Below, piece by piece: positions 1 through 5,462 of a DNA stretch of 6,907 nt. Position 1 is the first letter of the stretch. Each line of letters opens with the position of its first letter. The position numbers and the translations under genes were made by a program. The stretch is from the NCBI GenBank assembly GCA_938073925.1, contig CALJGH010000165.1, positions 1 to 6,907 on the forward strand. Direction: 5' to 3'. The DNA is from an uncultured Nitrospinaceae bacterium. GTDB taxonomy: Bacteria; Nitrospinota; Nitrospinia; Nitrospinales; VA-1. The notes below the pieces were generated by a model. That model searched no databases. It was not told the origin of the DNA and saw only the letters and a list, made by a program, of their open reading frames with translations.

Positions 1-294
1 GATTTGAGCGTGTTGTTTCGGCTGCGACCCAATAAAAGGTTCAATCCACTGCATAATTTGGGGCGGAACCTGGTTGGTATAATAAAAATAACCGCCACCA
101 CCCGTTAAAAGCAAAAGGATGAAGATAAGGAATCCGCAACCGCTATGCTTTTTTCTTTCTGCGGGAAGGACTTCTCCCTCGTGCTCTTCAAACAGAGTCT
201 CATCTTCAGATGATTCAGGGGTATCAGAGGCATTTCCCTCTTCTTCCGGAGTGTCTGAGTTTTCTGGTTTTTCTGATTTAGTATTTTCTTGCAT
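1..294 (-). CDS. Acidic single-pass membrane protein, N-terminal part (runs off left edge)
   Basis: An open frame of 98 codons starts with ATG at 294 and continues past base 1 without a stop, so only the N-terminus is present. Residues 1 to about 47 are hydrophilic and strongly acidic, rich in Glu, Asp, Ser, Thr and Pro. A short basic stretch (RKKH, 47-50) is followed by a hydrophobic segment at about 54-72 (FLIFILLLL then a Gly run). This predicts one transmembrane helix with an acidic cytoplasmic tail and the rest of the protein outside the cytoplasm. ATG is the only usual start: an in-frame stop lies at 333-331 and no in-frame ATG, GTG or TTG lies between. No good Shine-Dalgarno sequence sits close to it (AAGGGG is about 20 nt upstream). 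I do not recognise the family. The opposite-strand frame here is low-complexity and looks like a shadow. Confidence 0.7.
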   Translation of the reverse strand, partial: MQENTKSEKPENSDTPEEEGNASDTPESSEDETLFEEHEGEVLPAERKKHSGCGFLIFILLLLTGGGGYFYYTNQVPPQIMQWIEPFIGSQPKQHAQI

Positions 295-359
295 AGGGAA
301 TGCAGGGCGGGAAGCCCCTTTTGACAAACTTAATCCAGAAGCACAATGGTATTCGTTTG

Positions 360-389
360 CCCAAAAATGAAAGTGGCTCGCAACCCACT
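360..389 (-). terminator. Possible intrinsic terminator downstream of hisG
   Basis: Read on the minus strand, AGTGG, an 8-nt loop and CCACT form a 5-bp stem (389-372), followed by TTTCATTTTT (371-362). It lies about 75 nt past the hisG stop, in the right direction to end the hisIG transcript. The stem is short and the T-tract interrupted, so this is only a candidate. Confidence 0.35.
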
Positions 390-401
390 ATGAGGGAAGC
401 A

Positions 402-414
402 TGTTCCTATAATA
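402..414. repeat. 13-nt repeat TGTTCCTATAATA, copy 1
   Basis: TGTTCCTATAATA occurs here and again, exactly, at 6755-6767. In both places a copy of the 25-nt GGCCAATAGGTC repeat follows on the plus strand in the same relative orientation, after 24 nt here and 77 nt at the other site. It contains TATAAT, but no matching -35 box lies 16-18 nt upstream, so I do not call it a promoter. Confidence 0.5.
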
Positions 415-438
415 AAAGGCCTTTGCTTTTCGGGTATC

Positions 439-463
439 GACCTATTGGCCCCACGCCTAGTGG
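439..463 (-). repeat. REP-like palindromic repeat, copy A (3' end of hisG)
   Basis: Read on the minus strand this is CCACTAGGCGTGGGG followed by CCAATAGGTC. CCAC and GTGG can pair around a 5-nt loop. It differs from copy D (6697-6721) at 2 of 25 positions by eye. It begins at the base directly after the hisG TAA and points the same way as hisG. No T-run follows, so on its own it is not a classical intrinsic terminator. It may instead be a REP-like 3'-end stabiliser or a protein-binding site. Confidence 0.7.
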
Positions 464-1342
464 TTAGTGGATGATTTTGTTTAATGGATATTCGACGATA
501 TCTTCCGCGCCGGCTTTTTTAAGATCGGGAAGAAAATCCCGTACCAGTTTTTCTTCGAGAATCACATTGATAGCTACCCATTTTGGATCGTTCAACTCAG
601 AGACCGTTGGCTTTTTATCAGAAGGAAAAATCTTTGTGATTTCATCCAGCTTGTCTTTCGGCGCGTTGAGCATTATCCCCACCTTGCCGTTTGCCGCCAT
701 AGCACCTTGCAACATCATTACCAGGCGGTCGACTTTATTGCGTTTCCAGGCATCCTGGTTTGCCGTCTTATTCATTATAAAGCGCGTTGTGGATTCCATT
801 AAGGTATCGACAATTCTCAGATTGTTTGCTTTGAGAGACGACCCGGTCTCGGTCACTTCAACAATCGCATCGACCAGCTTGGGAGCTTTGACTTCTGTAG
901 CACCCCATGAAAACTCAACGCTGGCAGTCACCCCATGGCCTTTCAGCCAGTCTGTTGTCAGATTGATGACTTCAGTAGCAATCCGCTTTCCTTGCAGGTC
1001 TTTAACTGTTTTGATGGAGGAGTCGTTAGGTACAGCCAGAACCCAGCGAACCGGTCGTGCTGAGACTTTGGAATAAACCAGTGGTGCTATTTCTTCCACA
1101 TCAGCGCGGTTTTCCATAATCCAGTCTTTACCGGTCAGGCCTGCGTCAAGAACTCCATCTGCTACATAGCGCGCAATTTCCTGAGCGCGAATCAACATAC
1201 ACTCAATTTCATCGTCATCAATGCTGGGGAAATAAGAACGGCTTTTAATTCTTATGTTGTAACCCGCCCGGGCAAAAAGTTTTACTGTGGCTTCTTCGAG
1301 ACTGCCTTTGGGAATTCCTAGTTTTAATACTTTACCGCTCAT
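464..1342 (-). CDS. hisG: ATP phosphoribosyltransferase, long form (HisG)
   Basis: HisG condenses ATP with PRPP to give phosphoribosyl-ATP, the first committed and feedback-controlled step of histidine synthesis, in the cytosol. The 292-residue product matches the long form (E. coli HisG is about 299). It shows an N-terminal LGIPKGSLEE (8-17), the first-lobe segment DAGLTGKDW (66-74), and the PRPP-binding signature EVTETGSSL (162-170) followed by KANNL. After about residue 212 comes a C-terminal ACT-like regulatory domain that ends VEYPLNKIIH. Because this domain is present, no HisZ partner should be needed, and histidine inhibition is expected by family knowledge. It is the second gene of a pair, 28 nt downstream of hisI, with AAAGAG as a modest ribosome site before the ATG. 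A palindromic repeat abuts the stop codon. The long antisense frame over this gene looks like a shadow. Confidence 0.97.
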   Translation of the reverse strand: MSGKVLKLGIPKGSLEEATVKLFARAGYNIRIKSRSYFPSIDDDEIECMLIRAQEIARYVADGVLDAGLTGKDWIMENRADVEEIAPLVYSKVSARPVRWVLAVPNDSSIKTVKDLQGKRIATEVINLTTDWLKGHGVTASVEFSWGATEVKAPKLVDAIVEVTETGSSLKANNLRIVDTLMESTTRFIMNKTANQDAWKRNKVDRLVMMLQGAMAANGKVGIMLNAPKDKLDEITKIFPSDKKPTVSELNDPKWVAINVILEEKLVRDFLPDLKKAGAEDIVEYPLNKIIH

Positions 1343-1370
1343 GGATTAATCTCTTTCTTAATTAGTTAAT

Positions 1371-1742
1371 TTATTTTTTATAAACTTTTTCCGGGTCGAA
1401 TACTTTTTCTTCTACGATTTCTACATCGCCATCAACTTTTCTAAAAAAGCAACTGGTGTAACCCTTATGACAGGCGGCCTTGCCTACCTGTTCTACTTTC
1501 AAGAGCACGGTATCGTCATCGCAATCGACAAACACTTCTTTCACAATTTGGACATTGCCGCTTTCTTCCCCCTTCATCCATTGTTTGTCCCGTGAGCGGC
1601 TGTAGAACCATGCTTTTCCAGTTTCCAGGGTCTTTTCCCAGGCAATGGTGTTCATATAGGCGAGCATTAAGACCTTCCCAGTTTCCGCATCTTGAATTAT
1701 TGCTGGGACCAGACCGCCCATTTTATCAAAATCAAGTTTCAT
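1371..1742 (-). CDS. hisI: Phosphoribosyl-AMP cyclohydrolase (HisI)
   Basis: HisI opens the adenine ring of phosphoribosyl-AMP, the third step of histidine synthesis, using zinc. The 123-residue protein has the family core: WMKGEESG (55-62), the metal-binding DCDDD (73-77), and the cysteine site CHKGYTSCFF (91-100) with C91, H92 and C98. It is a stand-alone cyclohydrolase; the HisE pyrophosphohydrolase domain found fused to it in enteric bacteria is absent, so hisE must be elsewhere. The ATG at 1742 has a good ribosome site, AGAGGG, 6-7 nt upstream. An overlapping ATG at 1747 is out of frame. It is the first gene of the hisI-hisG unit, with a probable promoter about 110 nt upstream. Confidence 0.97.
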   Translation of the reverse strand: MKLDFDKMGGLVPAIIQDAETGKVLMLAYMNTIAWEKTLETGKAWFYSRSRDKQWMKGEESGNVQIVKEVFVDCDDDTVLLKVEQVGKAACHKGYTSCFFRKVDGDVEIVEEKVFDPEKVYKK

Positions 1743-1828
1743 ACCATTGCCCTCTAGCTAAAATTACTCACAAATTAATAGAATTTCGCCACTTATCGCG
1801 GTTGCCAGTCAAATGGATTAGTTGACTT

Positions 1829-1843
1829 ACTCAAGCTTTGAGT
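1829..1843. promoter_or_regulatory. Dyad near the predicted hisI transcription start
   Basis: ACTCAA-GCT-TTGAGT is a perfect 6-bp inverted repeat with a 3-nt centre. It lies just downstream of the -10 box of the minus-strand hisI promoter, at about +4 to +18, where a repressor could bind. TCAAGCTT inside it recurs at 1879-1886, overlapping the -35 box. Its role as an operator is inferred from position only; no known regulator site was recognised. Confidence 0.35.
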
Positions 1844-1853
1844 GAAACTTTGA

Positions 1854-1882
1854 AATCTAAAATATAATTGATTTTCTGTCAA
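1854..1882 (-). promoter_or_regulatory. Sigma70-type promoter for hisI-hisG
   Basis: On the minus strand there is a perfect -35 box TTGACA (1882-1877), a 17-nt spacer and TAGATT (1859-1854) as the -10 box (4 of 6 matches). Transcription would start near 1847, giving a leader of about 105 nt before hisI. I found no obvious His-rich leader peptide in it, so classical his attenuation is not supported. Confidence 0.6.
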
Positions 1883-1885
1883 GCT

Positions 1886-1891
1886 TATAAT
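1886..1891 (+). promoter_or_regulatory. TATAAT box, possible start of the rightward transcript
   Basis: A perfect TATAAT sits in the 269-nt divergent region between hisI and the LRR gene. The -35 region at the correct spacing is poor, so use as a promoter is uncertain. It abuts the -35 box of the opposite promoter, so the two could interfere. The rest of this gap is AT-rich; nothing else is clear apart from the features listed here. Confidence 0.25.
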
Positions 1892-2011
1892 AGCCTGTTT
1901 CCAATCGAATTAGTTCTTTTTATTGGCTTTTTTTAATCATATTTAAGCGCTAGGCCTGTTAATTTCATATTTATTAAAGGTTAACGCTATTCCAAAAATA
2001 AAGGGGTATAA

Positions 2012-2632
2012 ATGCCTTCCATTACACATTTTGATATTTATAAACCTGCAGAACCTTGTACCTTGACAGGCGACAAACTGCAGGAGGCCATGAAAAAAGT
2101 CGTTGGAGAGACTCTGAGTGAAGACGGCAAAGAACTGAGCCTGAAGGGGTATTGTGTAGGTCAAAATGGGATGACCATTATCACTCGCGACGAGCGTGTA
2201 GCAAAAGTGCGCCGACTGAATCTGGGGGGAAACCGTATAGGTGATTTAGGCGTACAACTGCTCGCAGAAGCTGAATTGTTTTCCAAGGTCAATTGGATAG
2301 AATTAGGCGGTAACGATATTGGTCCGGAAGGAGTTCGCCATCTTATTCGATCTAAAGTTCTACAAAAAGTGAAGTCGCTCAACCTGTACCGGAACGTTAT
2401 AAAAGATGAAGGTGCAAAAATAATGGCAAGGGATAACGGATTAGCAAAATTGGAGGATCTAGATCTGGCGCAGAACGAAATCGGTGATGAAGGAATTATG
2501 GCATTGGCTCTCTCGACAAAGTTTCCCGAGCTGGTAAGTATTGCTTTGGACAACAACTTCGCCTCCTCCGAAGGAAAAGAGGAAGCCAAGGTAGAACCCA
2601 ATTTCAAAAAACTTCAATCCTTAAACTTGTAA
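2012..2632 (+). CDS. Leucine-rich-repeat protein, ribonuclease-inhibitor-like
   Basis: The 206-residue product has an N-terminal region of about 65 residues without repeats, then LRR units that begin at residues 66, 93, 120, 147 and 174, a strict 27-residue period. Each starts with an LxxLxL-type strand followed by an Asn (N74, N101, N128, N155, N182), and the first four continue in the xIGxxG style of ribonuclease-inhibitor-type LRRs. The protein ends with LQSLNL at 201-206, exactly where a sixth unit would begin. It has no signal peptide or membrane segment, so a cytosolic protein-binding role is likely, but the partner is unknown. The start is supported by AAGGGG 5 nt upstream of the ATG. 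The gene yqgE follows after 7 nt, suggesting co-transcription. Confidence 0.85.
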   Translation: MPSITHFDIYKPAEPCTLTGDKLQEAMKKVVGETLSEDGKELSLKGYCVGQNGMTIITRDERVAKVRRLNLGGNRIGDLGVQLLAEAELFSKVNWIELGGNDIGPEGVRHLIRSKVLQKVKSLNLYRNVIKDEGAKIMARDNGLAKLEDLDLAQNEIGDEGIMALALSTKFPELVSIALDNNFASSEGKEEAKVEPNFKKLQSLNL

Positions 2633-2639
2633 CTGCGTC

Positions 2640-3215
2640 ATGCCAGAACCGTCCAACCAGGAATATGGCAAGGGATATTTCCTGATCGCCAATCCGGTAT
2701 TACCAGATCCCAATTTTTCGCGCACAGTTGTTTTGCTGTGTAACCATGATGATGAAGGTTCTTTTGGTCTGGTGATCAATCGATCCGCCCCCATAGACGC
2801 CAAGGAAGTATTTGCGGAAATGGGTATGACCGAGTTTCCTTCCGGGAAAATATATTTAGGCGGTCCGGTCTCGCCTTCACAAGTATTTTACCTGTGTCAT
2901 TCCGAAGAACCTTTACCCGAATTGGAATCCATTTGCGAGGATGTCTATCTGGGAATGAGTTGGGAGTTGCTGGACAATTTAATGACTCGTGTTAAAAATC
3001 CGGAAAAGAATATCCGTTTTTATCTAGGGTACTCAGGTTGGGGCGTCAGACAATTGGCAGAAGAAATGACCCGGCTCAGTTGGTTGACCTCTGCCGCTTG
3101 CGGTGAATTTGTTTTTCAGGATAATGAAGACGGAATCTGGGCAAATGTGGTGCGCTCTCTCGGTAAAGATTACGAGTATCTCTTGCAAGCTCCAGTAAAT
3201 CCCCAATGGAATTAA
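2640..3215 (+). CDS. yqgE: YqgE/AlgH family protein (DUF179)
   Basis: The 191-residue protein carries the YqgE/AlgH hallmarks: GYFLIANPVLPDPNFSRTVV (12-31), an HDDEGSFGLVINR stretch (36-48), YLGGPV (72-77) and FYLGYSGWGVRQLAEE (127-142). Length is normal for the family. Members are conserved in Gram-negative bacteria. AlgH has been linked to alginate regulation in Pseudomonas, but the biochemical role is not settled. No Shine-Dalgarno sequence is visible before the ATG. The upstream LRR gene stops 7 nt earlier, so translation is probably coupled to it. An in-frame TAA at 2622-2624 rules out a much earlier start. A GCGG-CAAA-CCGC hairpin directly follows the stop. Confidence 0.95.
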   Translation: MPEPSNQEYGKGYFLIANPVLPDPNFSRTVVLLCNHDDEGSFGLVINRSAPIDAKEVFAEMGMTEFPSGKIYLGGPVSPSQVFYLCHSEEPLPELESICEDVYLGMSWELLDNLMTRVKNPEKNIRFYLGYSGWGVRQLAEEMTRLSWLTSAACGEFVFQDNEDGIWANVVRSLGKDYEYLLQAPVNPQWN

Positions 3216-3227
3216 GCGGCAAACCGC
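3216..3227 (+). other. Small hairpin directly after the yqgE stop
   Basis: GCGG, a CAAA loop and CCGC form a 4-bp GC stem beginning at the base after the TAA. No T-run follows, so it is not a standard terminator. The remaining 83 nt before rluA hold no convincing promoter. A TACTAT at about 3267 lacks a -35 match, so read-through from yqgE is the simplest model. Confidence 0.4.
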
Positions 3228-3310
3228 GTCGATACCCAGAAAACTAAAGCAAGTGGTTGAGCTTTTTACTATAGAGCGTAACGTCATCGCGACCGACCAA
3301 AGGGAACGCG

Positions 3311-4249
3311 GTGATCCATATTTTTATATTACCTTGGTCTAACCTGATGGCAGAGACATTATTCCAACCCGCAGCAAGCCAGCAGATTTACAAATCTTTT
3401 CCTTCGCCGCAATATTACGGATTTGCTATTGAAGAATATTTTTCTTCCCGTTTTACATATCAGTCCAGGCAAGAATGGATCGCTCAAATAGAAAATGGAA
3501 ATATTTCGGTAAATGGCGTGACTGCGCAGACAGGTTATATTCTGAAAGAAGGGGATCAAATTATTACTCATGCTGGTGTGCGGCAAGAGCCACCTGCAGA
3601 CCGCAGGTTGAAAGTTATTTATCAGGATTTGCATATACGGGTATTCAATAAACCGGCTCCAATTCCTGTTCACCCCAGTGGACGGTATTTTCAAAATAGC
3701 ATGACGGAAATTTTGAAGCAGTGGTATCCAGAAGAAATTCCAAGGCCAGTACAAAGACTGGATGCGACGACCACAGGTGTGATCGTATTCGCGCGGACAC
3801 GCGAAGCAGCAGGCACTCTGATGAACGAATTTAAGAGCCACCGAATAAAAAAGGAATACCTTGCTTTAGTAGAAGGGGAGCCTGAGACGGAAAAATTTTG
3901 TATTGATGAGCCCATTGGGGTTTTAAAGGGGTCGCATAGAGGTGTCGGTGATCAGATAACAAATGCGAAATCGGCAAAAACAGAAGTGCAATGGCTTGCT
4001 TCCAATAAGAGACAATCGCTTTTAAAAGTTACTCCTCTTTCAGGAAGAACAAATCAGATTCGGGTTCATCTTTCAAGTTGTGGACTGCCCATTTATAATG
4101 ATCTGATTTATGGAAAAGGAACCGTAGGAAACTATCAATATGGTTTACATGCTTGGAGTCTCGAGTTCCAATGCTTTGACCGGACAATGGAATTTAAAGT
4201 TGAGCCACCTGCGCATTTTGAATCCTTATTAAAAATAGCAAAAATATAA
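3311..4249 (+). CDS. RluA-family pseudouridine synthase with S4 domain
   Basis: This enzyme isomerises uridine to pseudouridine in rRNA or tRNA. Of 312 residues, about 37-88 look like an S4 RNA-binding domain (IENGNISVNGV at 60-70, ILKEGDQI at 77-84). The catalytic domain has FNKPAPIPVHPSG (112-124), the motif QRLDATTTGVIVFA (148-161) with the catalytic Asp at 151, KKEYLALVEGE (180-190), and LSGRTNQIRVHL (243-254) followed by DLIYG. The usual HRLD is QRLD here. The GTG start at 3311 is chosen because AAAGGGA lies 5 nt upstream. An ATG 36 nt later (3347) is a possible alternative but lacks a ribosome site. The target nucleotide cannot be told from sequence. Five nt separate it from the dihydrouridine synthase gene, so the two are probably co-transcribed. 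Confidence 0.93.
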   Translation: MIHIFILPWSNLMAETLFQPAASQQIYKSFPSPQYYGFAIEEYFSSRFTYQSRQEWIAQIENGNISVNGVTAQTGYILKEGDQIITHAGVRQEPPADRRLKVIYQDLHIRVFNKPAPIPVHPSGRYFQNSMTEILKQWYPEEIPRPVQRLDATTTGVIVFARTREAAGTLMNEFKSHRIKKEYLALVEGEPETEKFCIDEPIGVLKGSHRGVGDQITNAKSAKTEVQWLASNKRQSLLKVTPLSGRTNQIRVHLSSCGLPIYNDLIYGKGTVGNYQYGLHAWSLEFQCFDRTMEFKVEPPAHFESLLKIAKI

Positions 4250-4254
4250 ACTCA

Positions 4255-5295
4255 ATGAACACCTTTACCCCACCCCATCCCACTCACGAAAACCTTTCGC
4301 AAAAAACGGAAGGCTTGTTTGCCAAGGCGCGCAATCCATTCTGGTTGGCACCTATGGCGGGTATCACCGATGTTTGTTTCCGACAGCTGATGGATGAAAT
4401 GAGTGCAGGTGTTTTAATCTCTGAGCTGGTTTCTGCTAAAGGACTTTTCTACAACTCGGAGAAAACCCGAAAAATGATGCGGATTCATGCAAACTCCAAA
4501 TCCATTGTCGGCATTCAATTATTTGGTGAATCGGCAGAAGATATTATCCGAGCCTCTGAGTTTGTAGAGTCAACCGGCGCAGATTTTATCGATATCAACT
4601 TGGGTTGCCCGGTTAAGAAGGTAGTTAAAAAAGGTTGCGGAGCCGCATTGCTACGCGACCCGGCCTATCTGGAAAATTTTCTTTATACTATAAAAAAAGG
4701 CATTCGACTTCCCCTTACAGTGAAAATGCGTACCGGATGGAATGAAGAAGAACTGACGGTACACGAATGCGTCAAGGCGGCTTACAATTCAGGCTGTGAA
4801 TGGGTGGCGATACATGGGCGCACTCGAGCTCAGGGCTATGAGGGTAAAGCCAATTGGGGCTTAATGGCAGAGGTTAAAGAGGAAGCAAAAATTCCTATCA
4901 TCGGTAATGGAGATATTCGTAGCGCTGAGCAAGCAAAGAAAAGATTGCAGGAATCAAAAGTCGATGCCGTTATGATAGGCAGAGGCGCTTTGCGTAATCC
5001 CGGAATATTTAATGAGTGTATCGGGTTGAGTAACGATAGCTCTTGCCTCAAAATAATCCACCGCTATCGAAATAGTTTAAGCGAACATTACGACACGCGT
5101 TTTTCACTTATTTTATTGCGAAAGTTCTCAGCTTGGCTTGCGTTTGGAAATAAGGGAGCCGCAAAATTTCGTAAGAGTATGTTCGAGTGTATAACCACCG
5201 CCGAGGTAATGGAAAAGGTCGAAGAATTCTTTCAAAACGAGCAACCTCTCCGCTTTGATGATGACGAAGAATTTATGATGGGCGGCCACGGCTAA
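4255..5295 (+). CDS. dusB: tRNA dihydrouridine synthase, DusB-like
   Basis: Dus enzymes use FMN and NADPH to reduce uridine to dihydrouridine in tRNA. The 346-residue protein has an FMN-binding barrel start LAPMAGITD (31-39), INLGCPVKKV (114-123) with the catalytic Cys at 118, VKMRTGW (156-162), IHGRTR (186-191), IIGNGDI (215-221) and MIGRGAL (240-246), then a helical RNA-binding C-terminus from about 255. The order and wording fit the DusB (nifR3) subgroup best, though DusA/DusC-type assignment is not excluded. The first 28 residues are a poorly conserved extension. No ribosome site precedes the ATG; the rluA stop is 5 nt upstream, so coupling is likely. A degenerate palindromic repeat lies 4 nt after the stop. 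Confidence 0.95.
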   Translation: MNTFTPPHPTHENLSQKTEGLFAKARNPFWLAPMAGITDVCFRQLMDEMSAGVLISELVSAKGLFYNSEKTRKMMRIHANSKSIVGIQLFGESAEDIIRASEFVESTGADFIDINLGCPVKKVVKKGCGAALLRDPAYLENFLYTIKKGIRLPLTVKMRTGWNEEELTVHECVKAAYNSGCEWVAIHGRTRAQGYEGKANWGLMAEVKEEAKIPIIGNGDIRSAEQAKKRLQESKVDAVMIGRGALRNPGIFNECIGLSNDSSCLKIIHRYRNSLSEHYDTRFSLILLRKFSAWLAFGNKGAAKFRKSMFECITTAEVMEKVEEFFQNEQPLRFDDDEEFMMGGHG

Positions 5296-5299
5296 CCAA

Positions 5300-5324
5300 C
5301 CACTCGCCGTCGGGGCAATACGTC
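5300..5324 (+). repeat. REP-like palindromic repeat, copy E (3' end of dus)
   Basis: CCACTCGCCGTCGGGG followed by CAATACGTC matches copy D at 20 of 25 positions by eye. It starts 4 nt after the dus TAA and points with the gene. The stem is weakened by changes on both sides, so this looks like a decayed copy. CCAACC just upstream could also pair with GGTTGG near 5332. Confidence 0.5.
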
Positions 5325-5353
5325 AGAGCTGGGTTGGGCGAACTTTGACTGTT

Positions 5354-5382
5354 TTGTTTTTGGCAAAGGGTTTATTTATAAT
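5354..5382 (+). promoter_or_regulatory. Candidate promoter for the methyltransferase-DUF2231 unit
   Basis: TTGTTT (5354-5359), exactly 17 nt of spacer, and a perfect TATAAT (5377-5382) form a plausible sigma70-type promoter. Transcription would start near 5389, giving a leader of about 74 nt that contains the hairpin and T-run at 5403-5448. Confidence 0.45.
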
Positions 5383-5400
5383 TCCTCCTTACAAGAGGGA
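5382..5400 (+). other. Leader hairpin 1, competing structure
   Basis: TTCCTC and GAGGGA can pair (6 bp, one G-U) around the loop CTTACAA. AAGAGGG (5393-5399) can alternatively pair with CCCTTCTT (5425-5432, one bulge), which would exclude the downstream terminator-like stem. Since transcription may start near 5389, hairpin 1 itself may form only in read-through RNA. Confidence 0.35.
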
Positions 5401-5402
5401 CA

Positions 5403-5448
5403 TAGGGGGTTGATATCTAGAGAACCCTTCTTACCCCTAAATTTTTTT
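5403..5448 (+). terminator. Terminator-like hairpin with T-run before the methyltransferase gene
   Basis: TAGGGG (5403-5408) pairs with CCCCTA (5434-5439), followed by AATTTTTTT (5440-5448). A shorter inner stem GGGTT/AACCC (5407-5411 with 5423-5427) is a partial alternative. It could end the rluA-dus transcript. If the promoter at 5354-5382 is real, it could also act as an attenuator. The 25-nt loop makes it weaker than a textbook terminator. Confidence 0.5.
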
Positions 5449-5462
5449 GTGAGTAAATAATT

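Noticed and set aside
119..370. An 83-codon plus-strand frame rich in Ser and Phe.
   Set aside because: It mirrors the acidic minus-strand coding sequence; low-complexity shadow.
408..413. TATAAT as a plus-strand promoter.
   Set aside because: No -35 box at 16-18 nt, and it would drive transcription antisense into hisG with no gene to serve.
415..424. AAAGGCCTTT, a perfect 10-bp palindrome after the first 13-nt repeat.
   Set aside because: With no loop it cannot form a hairpin terminator, and it is absent from the second site.
471..1076. A 201-codon plus-strand open frame.
   Set aside because: It lies fully antisense to hisG, whose motifs are intact; no family features or ribosome site are seen.
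1743..1847. His-operon attenuator with a leader peptide in the hisI leader.
   Set aside because: No short frame with a run of histidine codons and no terminator hairpin with a T-run was found there.
3359..3841. A 160-codon minus-strand frame.
   Set aside because: Antisense to the RluA-family gene, which has intact S4 and catalytic motifs; no recognisable protein features.
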